DNA from: Candidatus Accumulibacter affinis
GTDB lineage: Bacteria > Pseudomonadota > Gammaproteobacteria > Burkholderiales > Rhodocyclaceae
Reading direction: 5' to 3'
Length of the DNA stretch: 64,000 bases
NCBI GenBank assembly: GCA_016713625.1
Contig: JADJOT010000012.1
Location: 124,001-188,000, forward strand
The position numbers and the translations under genes are program-made. This document shows, piece by piece, positions 25,746 to 34,397 of this stretch. Every line of letters starts with the position of its first letter. The first letter of the stretch is position 1. Under the pieces are notes generated by a model, which searched no databases, had not been told where the DNA came from, and worked only from the letters and a program-made list of their open reading frames with translations.

Positions 25746-26771
25746 ATGACCATCTGCGACAATCCTTTCACTGTTCTTGGCGTAGCGCAGGAAGCATCGC
25801 TCGACGAAGTCAGGCGGGCGTATCGTCGGCTGGCCATGCACTGGCATCCGGATCGCAACCCTTCGGCGGCTGCCGGCAGCGAATTCAAGCGCGTGCATGC
25901 GGCGTACGAGCTGCTGCTCGATCCGCAGCGCCTGGCCGAATGGCGACAGGCGCAGGCGGCAGGGGTCGCTGCGGCGGGCGCCGCCGCCGGCAAGACGGGC
26001 GAAGACCTGACGCAGGCCCTTACCCTGACGCTCGAGGAGGCGGCGCAGGGTTGCCGGAAAGAGATTGAACTCTGGCAACGATTGGGATGCAGCAGCTGCC
26101 GTGGCCGCGGCCGCGTGCAGCACAATCATTCGGTGCCTTGTCCGCTTTGCAGTGGCTGTGGGCGAGTGGCTCGCGCGGGTGGCGGGACCAGCCGCTGCGA
26201 CGGTTGCGCCGGGCGTGGCTATCTGCGGGAGACCGCCTGCCCGGATTGCGCCGGCAGTGGCTGGGTTGAGGAAGCTCGCACGCTCTCGGTCAGCGTGCCG
26301 GCGGGTCTCGTCGATGGCGAACGTCTGCGCCTGGCCCGGCAGGCGCCGCTGGCCCCCGGCGACGCCATTGCCGGCGACCTCTACCTCGAAATTCGCCTGG
26401 CCGAGCATCCGCTATTCGTCCTGCAGGGGCGCGATCTGCATTGTCAGGTGCCGGTCAGCGTTTTCCGCTGGTTGTGCGGCGGCTGCATCGAGGTGCCGAC
26501 CTTGCGCGGCACCAGCCGTCTCGAACTGCCCGCGTGTGCGCCGCCGCTGGCGGAGCAGCGCCTGCCCGGCCTCGGGTTTCCGGACAAGCGGCAGGCAACT
26601 GCCGGCGATCTGGTGCTGCATCTGCAGAGGATTTACCCACAAGACGTTGGCAGCGACGATCTGGCGCTGCTGGAAACCCTGGAAACGCGGCTGGCGGTGG
26701 ACCTCGGTCGGCGCGCACCGCAGCTGGCCGCCTGGGCGCTACAGATGCGCGCGCGCAGGAACGGTAGCTGA
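25746..26771 (+). CDS. DnaJ-type co-chaperone with full zinc-finger domain
   Basis: In this 341-residue protein residues 5-65 form a J domain with the HPD motif in MHWHPDRNPSAA. A short Ala/Gly linker replaces the long Gly/Phe region of DnaJ. Four CxxCxGxG-type repeats follow: CSSCRGRG, CPLCSGCG, CDGCAGRG and CPDCAGSG (the second with an unusual extra Cys). The substrate-binding C-terminal domains complete it (SVSVPAGLVDGERLRLARQA; DLYLEIRLAEHPLFVLQGRD). It is shorter than true DnaJ (~375) and not next to dnaK, so it is a paralogue that would stimulate a DnaK ATPase. It is convergent with the VanZ gene, 7 bases apart. Confidence 0.85.
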   Translation: MTICDNPFTVLGVAQEASLDEVRRAYRRLAMHWHPDRNPSAAAGSEFKRVHAAYELLLDPQRLAEWRQAQAAGVAAAGAAAGKTGEDLTQALTLTLEEAAQGCRKEIELWQRLGCSSCRGRGRVQHNHSVPCPLCSGCGRVARAGGGTSRCDGCAGRGYLRETACPDCAGSGWVEEARTLSVSVPAGLVDGERLRLARQAPLAPGDAIAGDLYLEIRLAEHPLFVLQGRDLHCQVPVSVFRWLCGGCIEVPTLRGTSRLELPACAPPLAEQRLPGLGFPDKRQATAGDLVLHLQRIYPQDVGSDDLALLETLETRLAVDLGRRAPQLAAWALQMRARRNGS

Positions 26772-26778
26772 CAATTCC

Positions 26779-27897
26779 TCACAGATCGCGTCCAACCACC
26801 GTCAGATAAGGCAGGGCGACGAAGGGCCAGAGGCTGGCGACCCAGCGGGTGAGACCGTTGAAGTTGAGAAAGTGGCCTTGTCGCCAGGCCGCCAGAGCCG
26901 CTTCCGAATAGGGGTTGATGGGCGTCAGGTTGACCAGCACCGTGCCGGCCAGCAGCGCCATGCCGGCCAGCGCGATGCGTGTTGGGGCGGGTAGCAGCAA
27001 CAGTAACACCAGGATTGCGCCGCCAACGAGCAGGCCAACCTGCGCGCCGGGCGTCAGCCAGGCAAGTGCCTCATGGGTGTCTATCAGCAGGGCGGCGGCG
27101 AGCGTCCGGGTCGCCAGAGCAAGGACGAAGAAGGCAAGCAGCGCCAGGTGCGGTGACGCCCGGTCAGCCAGCAGGGTGCGCGCCAGGAGGCCGATGACGA
27201 TGGTGTTGCAGGCGATGATGCCGGCTTCGAGAACGAAGAAGGAATGCGCTGCGTAGGGTACGGCCGGTGTCAGCTCGAACACATGGCGCAGGTCGCCGTT
27301 GGCAAAAAGCAGTGTTTCGGGCGAAAGCTGGCTGAGCAGCCAGGTGCCGAGCAGGACCAGACCGAGTTCGACGTGCGGGATCGGTGCCAGCAATTCCCGC
27401 TGCATCTGGCCGATGCGCCTGAAAATGCGCTTGCCGTTCCAGAACGCGATGGCCGCGCCAATCGCCGTTCCGCTGGCGTTGCACGCCAGGTCGAGATTCG
27501 AGGGTACGCGCGCCGGCAGCCAGTTCTGCAGCCATTCCATGCTGAAGCTGAGCAGGCTGCCAAACAACAGCGCGACGATCGCCGCCGACCATCGGCCACC
27601 AGGCAGGTTGCGTAGCGACAGGGTCAGCAGAAAGCCCAGCGGCAGATAGGCGAGGAGGTTGGTCGCGAGGTCGAATGCCGTCCAGTAGCGAGGCCAGCCG
27701 GCATCGAGAAACTCCAGCGGCGAGACGCCGAGGTTGCGCCAGTTGGCAAACGGGTAGAGGCTGGCGTAGACGATCAGGACCAGATAGGCCAGCGCCAGAT
27801 AGAGCGGCAGACGGGACGACCGTGCCGGCGGCGGTAGCAGCGATTGATCCGCTTCCGGGGGTATGGCGGGCGGCGGTAGTGGCGGGATTTGCTGCAT
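26779..27897 (-). CDS. VanZ-family membrane protein
   Basis: A protein of 372 residues from ATG 27897 (an ATG nine codons upstream also exists). After a Pro-rich cytosolic leader (IPPLPPPAIPPEA) there are about ten hydrophobic helices. The first part matches VanZ-like proteins: VYASLYPFANWR, DLATNLLAYLPLGFLLTLSL, FSMEWLQNWLPARVPSNLDL and NASGTAIGA. The second half is a set of further membrane helices of unknown role. VanZ-type proteins have no settled biochemical function outside glycopeptide tolerance. It is not in an obvious operon. Confidence 0.8.
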   Translation of the reverse strand: MQQIPPLPPPAIPPEADQSLLPPPARSSRLPLYLALAYLVLIVYASLYPFANWRNLGVSPLEFLDAGWPRYWTAFDLATNLLAYLPLGFLLTLSLRNLPGGRWSAAIVALLFGSLLSFSMEWLQNWLPARVPSNLDLACNASGTAIGAAIAFWNGKRIFRRIGQMQRELLAPIPHVELGLVLLGTWLLSQLSPETLLFANGDLRHVFELTPAVPYAAHSFFVLEAGIIACNTIVIGLLARTLLADRASPHLALLAFFVLALATRTLAAALLIDTHEALAWLTPGAQVGLLVGGAILVLLLLLPAPTRIALAGMALLAGTVLVNLTPINPYSEAALAAWRQGHFLNFNGLTRWVASLWPFVALPYLTVVGRDL

Positions 27898-28151
27898 CAG
27901 GTGGGTAGCCGGCAAACGTCGCAAAGCGGCAATTCTAGCCCCTTACCGTGCAAGTCGCCCATCGGGGTGATGACGATCAGCTTGCCCTTGAGGCTGAACA
28001 TCACGACGATGGTGGCTTTCGTCCGTGCCGCGCTAGTGGCCGGAATTGCCCTGGGGCTCAGCGCCGGGGTGGCGCCGAGCACTGTTGTCGTTGCCAGACT
28101 GCAGCTCTTCGTCGCTTTCCTGCCGACGCTGGCGATCGTCGTTTGGGCCGC

Positions 28152-28952
28152 TCAGCCCGGTTCGCCAGGCGCGCGTGGTGGAAACCACGATAACTTCTGT
28201 TGCAGGCGGACGACGGTGCCGACGATGATCAGCGCCGGCGAGCGGATTCCCGCCGCTGCCACCTTCTCCGGAAGGGTTGCCAGATCGGCGGTCAGCACGC
28301 GCTGGCGCCTGGTCGTGCCGTTCTGTACGACCGCTGCCGGGTGGTCTGCGGGCAGTCCGTGCGCGATCATCTGGCGGCAGATTTCGGCGAGGCCGCCAAC
28401 CCCCATGTAGAAAACAACGGTGAGTCGTGGACGCGCCAGCGACGGCCAGTCGAGGTTGATCGTTCCGTCCTTGAGGTGGCCGGTAGCAAAGGTTACCGCG
28501 TGCGCATGCTCGCGATGAGTCAGCGGGATACCCGCGTAAGCGGCGCAACCGGCAGCCGCGGTGACTCCGGGAACGACCTCGAAGGGAATCCCCGAGTCGA
28601 CCAGCGTCTCGATTTCTTCGCCACCGCGGCCGAAGACGAAGGGGTCTCCCCCTTTGAGGCGCACCACCATTCGACCTGCGCGCGCCAGACGTACGAGCAG
28701 TTGGTTAAGTTCCTCCTGTGGTAGGCTGTGTTTTGAGCTCTCCTTGCCGGCATAGATTTTCTCGGCGTCAGGTCGCGCCAGAGCAAGTACGCCATCGGCA
28801 ATCAGATGGTCGTAGACGATGGCGTCGGCTTCGCCGATCAGGCGGGCGGCGCGCAGCGTCAGCAGTTCGAGATCGCCCGGGCCGCTGCCGACGATATACA
28901 CGGTTCCGCTGGGTGTTGGCGAGGCAGTTGAACTCATTCCTGTGGTTCCCAT
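28152..28952 (-). CDS. cobA: Uroporphyrinogen-III C-methyltransferase (CobA/NirE type)
   Basis: This 266-residue enzyme transfers two methyl groups from SAM to uroporphyrinogen III, giving precorrin-2 for siroheme, cobalamin or heme d1. Motifs are VYIVGSGPGDLELLTLRAAR (SAM loop), VRLKGGDPFVFGRGGEEIET, PFEVVPGVTAAAGCAAYAGI, PLTHREHAHAVTFATGH and the AAVVQNGTTRRQR segment. It is a stand-alone methyltransferase, not the CysG fusion. Start at Met 28952 or 28937; no clear ribosome site decides. The cytochrome c gene on the other side of the ~220-base divergent region resembles NirC, so a heme d1 (NirE) role is possible. Confidence 0.88.
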   Translation of the reverse strand: MGTTGMSSTASPTPSGTVYIVGSGPGDLELLTLRAARLIGEADAIVYDHLIADGVLALARPDAEKIYAGKESSKHSLPQEELNQLLVRLARAGRMVVRLKGGDPFVFGRGGEEIETLVDSGIPFEVVPGVTAAAGCAAYAGIPLTHREHAHAVTFATGHLKDGTINLDWPSLARPRLTVVFYMGVGGLAEICRQMIAHGLPADHPAAVVQNGTTRRQRVLTADLATLPEKVAAAGIRSPALIIVGTVVRLQQKLSWFPPRAPGEPG

Positions 28953-29176
28953 CTTTTGGCTGAGGTGCAAGCATAAGCGCGTCGGCGCCCTTTCTTCAAC
29001 TCGCAGGCGAAGCCGCGCAGCCCTTGCCCCGGCATAGTTGAAGAATTTCAATGGATCGGGCGCTACAGATATGTCATGCTGCGCGCCTTGCGCAGGATCG
29101 GGGGGCGGCGGCCCCGCTTTGGCGCAGGTTCGGTCGCATGACCAAAAAACTGAGAAAAGGACGAAGGGACGAAGCG

Positions 29177-29539
29177 ATGAAGCTGCAAAGCCTGCGCATT
29201 CCTGGTGCGCTTGTCTCCCTTTCGGTTTTCACGTGGCTGCTGGGTTCGCCAGAGGTGTTCGCCGAGGCTGCGCTGCCGCCGGCACCCGAACGTCAGAAGG
29301 AACTCGTTCATCTGGTTCGCCAGGATTGTGGTTCCTGCCACGGCATGACCTTGCAAGGTGGTCTTGGCCCGCCCCTGACGGCGGCGGTGTTGCAGGACAA
29401 AGCGGTTGATTCGCTGGTGGCAACCATCCGTGGCGGCCGGCCGGGTACGCCGATGCCGCCCTGGCATCGCTTCCTGAGCGAAGCCGAGGCGCGCTGGATT
29501 GTCGAGCAACTGCGGGCGGGATTTCCCGAGGAGCGTTAG
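29177..29539 (+). CDS. Small exported c-type cytochrome (NirC-like)
   Basis: This 120-residue protein starts at ATG 29177 with a signal peptide (IPGALVSLSVFTWLLGSPEV, cleavage near FAEA). The heme site is VRQDCGSCHGMTLQGGLGPP (CxxCH near residue 51) and the distal Met lies in GRPGTPMPPWHRFLSEAEAR. It is a single-heme class I cytochrome of about 95 mature residues, close in look to NirC, the cytochrome linked to nitrite reductase maturation, though other small cytochromes cannot be excluded. It is divergent from the cobA/nirE-type gene. No nirS or other nir gene is in the window. Confidence 0.82.
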   Translation: MKLQSLRIPGALVSLSVFTWLLGSPEVFAEAALPPAPERQKELVHLVRQDCGSCHGMTLQGGLGPPLTAAVLQDKAVDSLVATIRGGRPGTPMPPWHRFLSEAEARWIVEQLRAGFPEER

Positions 29540-29813
29540 ACGGGCTGGTGGTCGTGCGCATGGCCATGCGCGCCGGATCAGCGCGCAGACGATACCGAGC
29601 AGGAAGATGGCGGAGAAGGCGACAGACCGTGCGCAGTCGCCGCGTTTTGCCGATCGGCGTCGTGGGCAATTGATTTCTGATGCCAGTCTGTCATGATCAA
29701 TAGCGTACGCGACCAGTGCATGGAAAGGTCGGTAGCCGAACACGGCAACTGTTGCAGCGAGGCATGGGGGCTGTGGCGAATTGACTTATCTGAAGACAGC
29801 AAAGGAGAGTGGC

Positions 29814-30452
29814 ATGGGACTACTGGATGACGTATTGGGCAGCATGGCGGGCAACTCGAGGGATACCGAGCAGGCTGCGGCCGGCGGCACGGGCGGCAAC
29901 AGCAAGGTGCTGATGGCCTTGCTGCCGGTCGTCTTGGGAATGCTGATGAACCGACAGGGCGGTGCCGGCGAATCCGGTGGTGGTCTCGGCGACCTGCTCG
30001 GGGGCATGCTCGGCGGGCGCGGCGGCCAGGGCGGCGGGCTGGGCGGGGTTCTCGGAGGAATGCTCGGCGGCGGCGGTGCTGGCGCCGGTGGTGGCGGCGG
30101 CCTGGGCGCTGTGCTGGGGAGCATGCTCGGTGGTGGTGCAGGCGGAGCTGGCGGTGGACTGGGCGGCTTGCTCGAGCAGTTCCAGCGCGCAGGCTTTGCC
30201 GAGCAGGCCAGTTCCTGGGTGGGTCGCGGGCAGAACCTGCCGATCTCGCCCGACGCCATTGGTCAGGTCTTCGGCGACGAAACCCTCTCGCAAATCGCCC
30301 AACAGGCGGGCGTGAGTGAAGCCGAGGCATCCGAGGGCATGGCGCAACTCCTGCCGGCAGTGGTGGACCAGCTCACTCCGGACGGCGCTGCGCCCGACTT
30401 CGATCAGCTAATCGCCAGCGTCAGTTCCCTGACCCGGCAGTTCGGCGGCTGA
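29814..30452 (+). CDS. DUF937 (YidB-like) glycine-rich protein
   Basis: This 212-residue protein starts at ATG 29814 with AAGGAG 7 bases upstream. It opens MGLLDDVLGSMAGNSRD and has a DUF937 core split by a long Gly/Leu repeat region (residues ~50-120, units like LGGMLGGGG). The typical C-terminal half is LLEQFQRAGFAEQASSWVGR, ISPDAIGQVFGDETLSQIAQ and AEASEGMAQLLPAVVDQLTP. No signal peptide or membrane helix is seen. The function of the family is unsettled. The glycine repeats may vary in number between strains. Confidence 0.85.
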   Translation: MGLLDDVLGSMAGNSRDTEQAAAGGTGGNSKVLMALLPVVLGMLMNRQGGAGESGGGLGDLLGGMLGGRGGQGGGLGGVLGGMLGGGGAGAGGGGGLGAVLGSMLGGGAGGAGGGLGGLLEQFQRAGFAEQASSWVGRGQNLPISPDAIGQVFGDETLSQIAQQAGVSEAEASEGMAQLLPAVVDQLTPDGAAPDFDQLIASVSSLTRQFGG

Positions 30453-30486
30453 AGCGGCCAGCCAAGTCCGGATGGCCGGGACGCCA

Positions 30487-30942
30487 TCAGGCTTGCGCGC
30501 CGAAGCAGGGGCTGGCGGTATGGCGTTGGCTGCTGGAACGATCCCGGTTGCTGGCCTGCAGTACAGAAATGAACAGCCGGTCGTCCTCGTTGATGTGGCG
30601 CTCAAACCAGTACTCGGCGTAGCGCAGGAAGCAATGGACGTCCTGGCCCCCACTGATGACCTCGCCGAAAGCCTTGTGCAGCAGGCGCAGAGTATCCGTG
30701 TGAATCCGGGTGTGCTCAGCGAAATCCAGCCCCGCCTCGTCGGCAAGCCGTTCCTCGGTGGCGAAATGGGTGGCGAAGTAATCGAGCAGTGCGCCGAACT
30801 CGTCAATGGGGACGTAACTGCTCTCGAAACAGGCCGCTTTGAGCGACTCGATGCGGTGAAAAATTTCCTCGTGCTGGGCATCGATTTCCGGCAAATCGAC
30901 CACCAGCGCTTCCGGCAGCAAGCCGGCAATGTAGCTTTCCAT
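30487..30942 (-). CDS. Bacteriohemerythrin
   Basis: This 151-residue four-helix-bundle protein has di-iron ligands in order: DAQHEEIF (His, Glu), FATHFATEERL (HxxxE), HTRIHTDTL (His pair region) and WFERHINEDDRLF (HIxxxD). These match the oxygen-binding bacteriohemerythrins. A non-conserved Ser/Gln-rich tail follows (NRDRSSSQRHTASPCFGAQA). It has no signal peptide, so it is cytosolic. Likely roles are O2 storage, delivery or sensing; it is not fused to a chemoreceptor. It is convergent with the DUF937 gene. Confidence 0.88.
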   Translation of the reverse strand: MESYIAGLLPEALVVDLPEIDAQHEEIFHRIESLKAACFESSYVPIDEFGALLDYFATHFATEERLADEAGLDFAEHTRIHTDTLRLLHKAFGEVISGGQDVHCFLRYAEYWFERHINEDDRLFISVLQASNRDRSSSQRHTASPCFGAQA

Positions 30943-31309
30943 GGCAAGTCTCCTCTCGTAAATGGCGAGTGTATTTTCTTATTCGAGCAGTATAGGAATA
31001 ATGCTCGCAGAATTCCAGCGAAATGAACTTAAATCAGGATCCCGTCAGGCACGGCTGTGGTCGCGCAAAACGTTGACCTTGCGCGCTGGCGTCCTGCGCT
31101 AGAATGAGGTCTCGGGGGCAGGTGCCGGCGCGTCCTGGGAGCCATGGCGCTCCATCTTGGGGATTTTTCTCGCTGACCACGCCCGTCAATACCGGCGCGG
31201 GACTGATACTGGACCTTCTTCGCCCTATCAGCCGGCAGCAGATGCACCGCGGGTACCTGCCGGTCGATGGAACGGCGGTACGACCATCAATCAAGCGAAA
31301 GGAACGGCC
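30943..31309. other. Intergenic region before aspA
   Basis: About 370 bases between the divergent hemerythrin and aspA genes. A possible -10 box TAGAAT at 31100-31105 with weak upstream elements (TTGACC at 31073, too far at 21 bases) could start the aspA-dcu transcript. No gene or convincing structured RNA was seen. Confidence 0.4.
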
Positions 31310-32707
31310 ATGGCACGAATCGAGAAAGACTTCCTCGGCGAGAAGGAACTGCCGGATACAGCTTATTACGGTGTGCAGACACTGCGCGGCAAGGAGAACT
31401 TCCACATCACGGGTATCCCGATGTCGGCCGAGCCCTATTTCGTCAAGTCTTTTGGTTACGTCAAGAAGGCCGCGGCGCTGGCCAACCGTGATCTCGGAGT
31501 GCTTGATGCCCGGGTTGCCGACGCGATCGTTGGCGCCTGTGATCGGCTGATCGCCGGTGAGATGTGCGAGCAGTTCATCACCGATTTCATTCAGGGTGGT
31601 GCGGGTACGTCCACCAACATGAATGCCAATGAGGTAATCGCCAATCTGGCACTGGAAAGTCTCGGGCACCAGAAAGGCGAGTACCAGCATGTCAGCCCGA
31701 ACGATCATGTCAATTACGGGCAATCGACCAACGACATTTATCCGACCGCCTTTCGCCTGGCGCTGATTCTGCGGCTGGCCAGCTACATGGAGGCGCTGCG
31801 GCGCTTGCAGGACGCTTTCTACGCCAAGGCCACGGAGTTCGACCGCGTACTCAAGATGGGACGCACGCACCTGCAGGATGCCGTTCCGATGTCGCTCGGG
31901 CAGGAGTTCAACGGCTGGGGGACGACCATCGGCGAGGAGGTGAGCCGGCTCGCCGAAGTGCGCCAGCTCCTGCACGAGATCAATCTTGGCGCCACCGCGA
32001 TCGGCACCTCGGTGACCGCTGCGTCGGGCTACCCGGAACTGGCCACCCGTTACCTGTCGGAACTGACCGACACCAGATTCATTCTTGCCGGCGACCTGGT
32101 CGAGGCAACCTCCGATACTGGCGCCTACGTGCAGTTGTCCGGCGTGCTCAAGCGCACCGCGGCCAAGCTCACCAAGATCTGCAACGACATTCGCTTGCTC
32201 GCCTCCGGACCGCGCTGCGGCTTCAAGGAAATCAACCTGCCGCAGATGCAACCGGGTTCGTCGATCATGCCGGGCAAGGTCAACCCGGTGATCCCGGAAG
32301 TCGTCAACCAGACCAGCTTCCTGGTCATCGGGCTTGACCTGACGGTCACCCTCGCCGCCTCGGCGGGGCAGTTGCAGTTGAACGTGATGGAGCCGGTGAT
32401 TACCTTCGCGCTGTTCACCTCGATTTTCACCATGGAGAATGCGGTCAACAGCCTGCGTGTAAACTGTGTCAAGGGCATCACCGCCAACGCCGAGCGCTCG
32501 CGTGATATGGTCCTCAACTCGCTTGGCATCATCACCGTGTTGAAGCCGACCCTGGGTTACAAGCAGTGCAGCGACATCGCTCGCGAGGGCTACGAGAGCG
32601 GCAAGTCGCTGCATGAAATCGTGGTCAATGAGCGCAAGCTGCTGACGCAGGAAAAGTGGGACGAGATGTTTTCGTTCGAGAACCTGATCAGTCCGCAGGC
32701 CGAATAG
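31310..32707 (+). CDS. aspA: Aspartate ammonia-lyase
   Basis: This 465-residue enzyme reversibly converts L-aspartate to fumarate and ammonia. ATG 31310 has GAAAGGA upstream and gives MARIEKDFLGEKELPDTAYY, the standard N-terminus. Motifs of the fumarase/aspartase superfamily: GAGTSTNMNANEVIANLA, HVNYGQSTNDIYPTAFRLAL, MGRTHLQDAVPMSLGQEFNG and the signature loop GSSIMPGKVNPVIPEV (around residue 316). Length is normal. It is followed 98 bases later by a C4-dicarboxylate carrier, an arrangement for aspartate uptake and fumarate export or exchange. Confidence 0.94.
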   Translation: MARIEKDFLGEKELPDTAYYGVQTLRGKENFHITGIPMSAEPYFVKSFGYVKKAAALANRDLGVLDARVADAIVGACDRLIAGEMCEQFITDFIQGGAGTSTNMNANEVIANLALESLGHQKGEYQHVSPNDHVNYGQSTNDIYPTAFRLALILRLASYMEALRRLQDAFYAKATEFDRVLKMGRTHLQDAVPMSLGQEFNGWGTTIGEEVSRLAEVRQLLHEINLGATAIGTSVTAASGYPELATRYLSELTDTRFILAGDLVEATSDTGAYVQLSGVLKRTAAKLTKICNDIRLLASGPRCGFKEINLPQMQPGSSIMPGKVNPVIPEVVNQTSFLVIGLDLTVTLAASAGQLQLNVMEPVITFALFTSIFTMENAVNSLRVNCVKGITANAERSRDMVLNSLGIITVLKPTLGYKQCSDIAREGYESGKSLHEIVVNERKLLTQEKWDEMFSFENLISPQAE

Positions 32708-32805
32708 CTTTTTCGATCAGCCGCCTGGCGGTTTCCATGCGCGACCGCCGGGGCTGTCGACGGATGTCCGGCCCCGGTTATTTCCCATAGCCTGGAGAAA
32801 ATATC

Positions 32806-34131
32806 ATGACTATCGCGATCCTTCTGCAATTCGTCGTAGTCCTGGCGGCGATCTGGATGGGCGCCCGCTACAGCGGGGTAGGGCTTGGCCTGTGGGGAGC
32901 GGTCGGGCTGCTGGTACTGGTGGTCGGCTTCGGGGTCACGCCGACCTCGCCACCGATCGACGTGATGCTGATCATTCTGGCGGTGATCATGGCCGCATCG
33001 GTGATGGACGCTGCGGGCGGCATCGACTTTCTGGTCCGGGTGGCCGAGGGCATCATCCGCGCCAACCCGAAGTACGTCACCATCGTCGCGCCACTGACGA
33101 CCTGGAGCTTCAGTTTCGTCGCCGGCACCGGGCATATCGTCTATCCACTGTTGCCGGTGATCTACGAAACCGCGCACCAGAGCGGCATCCGCCCGGAAAG
33201 GCCGATGGCCATTGCGACCATTGCGTCGCAGCAGGCGATCACCGCCAGTCCGGTGGCGGCAGCGACCGCGGCGATGATCGGCTTGTTTGCCGAGAAGGGG
33301 ATGGTCCAGTGGGGCCTGCCGGAAATCCTGATGATCTGCGTTCCGTCGACGCTCACCGGGGTCGTCGTGGCGGCCATCGTCTCGATGTTCCTCGGCAAGG
33401 ATCTCAAGGACGACCCGGAGTACCAGGCGCGCCTGCAGGCTGGCGAGATCCCGACACCGACCGCGGCCACCGATCGCCCGCCGCTGAAGCCGGCCGCGAA
33501 GCTTTCGGCCTATCTCTTCCTGGTCGGTGTGGCGCTGGTGGTGCTGTGCGGATTCTTCCCCGAACTACGCAGGCTGCCCGGCGCCAAGAGCGCGCTCGGG
33601 ATGCCCGTCGTGATCGAAATCGTGATGATGGCGATCGCCGCGATCATGTTGATGCTGACCCGGGTGAATGTCGACGAGATTCCCAAGACGGCGACCCTGC
33701 GGGCCGGCGTCGTGGCGGTGATCGGTATTTTCGGCCTGGCCTGGCTTGGCGACAGCTTCATCGCGGCGCACAAGGAGGTGATTGTTCCGGCGATCGGTCA
33801 CTGGGCCGAAGCGGCTCCCTGGACCTTTGCCTTCGGCCTGTTCTTTGCCTCGGTTCTGCTGTATAGCCAGGCGGCAACGACGCGGGCGCTGATGCCGCTC
33901 GGCATCGCGCTGGGAATCCCGCCGCAGTTCCTGATCGCAATGTTCCCGTCGGTCAATGGCTACTTCTTCATTCCGACCTATGGCTCGCTGATCGCGGCCA
34001 TCAACTTCGACCTGTCCGGGACGACCCGGATCGGCAAGTATGTGCTCAATCACTCGTTCATGATCCCCGGTCTGGTGGCCACCAGCGTCGCCGTCACCAC
34101 CGGTCTGCTCCTGGCGCGTGTGATCTTCTGA
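32806..34131 (+). CDS. Anaerobic C4-dicarboxylate transporter (DcuA/DcuB family)
   Basis: A 441-residue inner-membrane carrier with about 11-12 hydrophobic helices. Family landmarks: PPIDVMLIILAVIMAASVMD, NPKYVTIVAPLTTWSF, GTGHIVYPLLPVIYETAHQS, ASQQAITASPVAAATAAMI, LYSQAATTRALMPLGIALGI and FFIPTYGSLIAAINFDLSG followed by TTRIGKYVLNHSFMIPGL. It exchanges fumarate, aspartate, malate or succinate. It cannot be split into DcuA or DcuB by eye. CTGGAGA precedes the ATG. It forms a unit with aspA and ends before a strong terminator. Confidence 0.92.
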   Translation: MTIAILLQFVVVLAAIWMGARYSGVGLGLWGAVGLLVLVVGFGVTPTSPPIDVMLIILAVIMAASVMDAAGGIDFLVRVAEGIIRANPKYVTIVAPLTTWSFSFVAGTGHIVYPLLPVIYETAHQSGIRPERPMAIATIASQQAITASPVAAATAAMIGLFAEKGMVQWGLPEILMICVPSTLTGVVVAAIVSMFLGKDLKDDPEYQARLQAGEIPTPTAATDRPPLKPAAKLSAYLFLVGVALVVLCGFFPELRRLPGAKSALGMPVVIEIVMMAIAAIMLMLTRVNVDEIPKTATLRAGVVAVIGIFGLAWLGDSFIAAHKEVIVPAIGHWAEAAPWTFAFGLFFASVLLYSQAATTRALMPLGIALGIPPQFLIAMFPSVNGYFFIPTYGSLIAAINFDLSGTTRIGKYVLNHSFMIPGLVATSVAVTTGLLLARVIF

Positions 34132-34153
34132 GTCGGCTGTGACCCTGACTATG

Positions 34154-34180
34154 ACCCTGACCTGCGGCCGGGGTCAGGGT
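34154..34180 (+). terminator. Rho-independent terminator of aspA-dcu
   Basis: ACCCTGACC (34154-34162) and GGTCAGGGT (34172-34180) form a 9-bp stem with a 9-base loop, followed by GTTTT. It lies 23 bases after the dcu stop codon. Confidence 0.8.
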
Positions 34181-34296
34181 GTTTTGCGAGTGCTTCGCCA
34201 GACTTCGCCGGGACGAGTCCGCAGGCCGTTTTTTCAAGCGGCCAGGGGGAAAACGCGAAAAGCGCAGAAAAGAGGCGGTCATTGGCCGCCAGGCGA

Positions 34297-34326
34297 TTGA
34301 ACTGCCTGACATATCGGCGCTATCAT
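34297..34326 (+). promoter_or_regulatory. Sigma-70 promoter of ppk2
   Basis: TTGAAC (34297-34302), an 18-base spacer and TATCAT (34321-34326) lie about 70 bases before the ppk2 ATG. No Pho box was recognised around it. Confidence 0.6.
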
Positions 34327-34397
34327 TACGAGCATCGCCGATCAACCAACCGGCGCGAATTCTTCGCTACAGAAGATCCCCCTTTGGAGAGAGATAG

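Noticed and set aside
27889..28410. 173-codon plus-strand frame with hydrophobic stretch between vanZ and cobA
   Set aside because: It runs far into antisense of cobA and lacks a ribosome site; the hydrophobic part is short and may be chance.
29556..29571. Perfect palindrome GCGCATGGCCATGCGC after the cytochrome gene
   Set aside because: No T-run and no second copy seen; it could be chance in GC-rich DNA, so it is not called a terminator or operator.
31034..32614. 526-codon minus-strand frame over aspA
   Set aside because: aspA on the other strand has complete family signatures; this frame has none.
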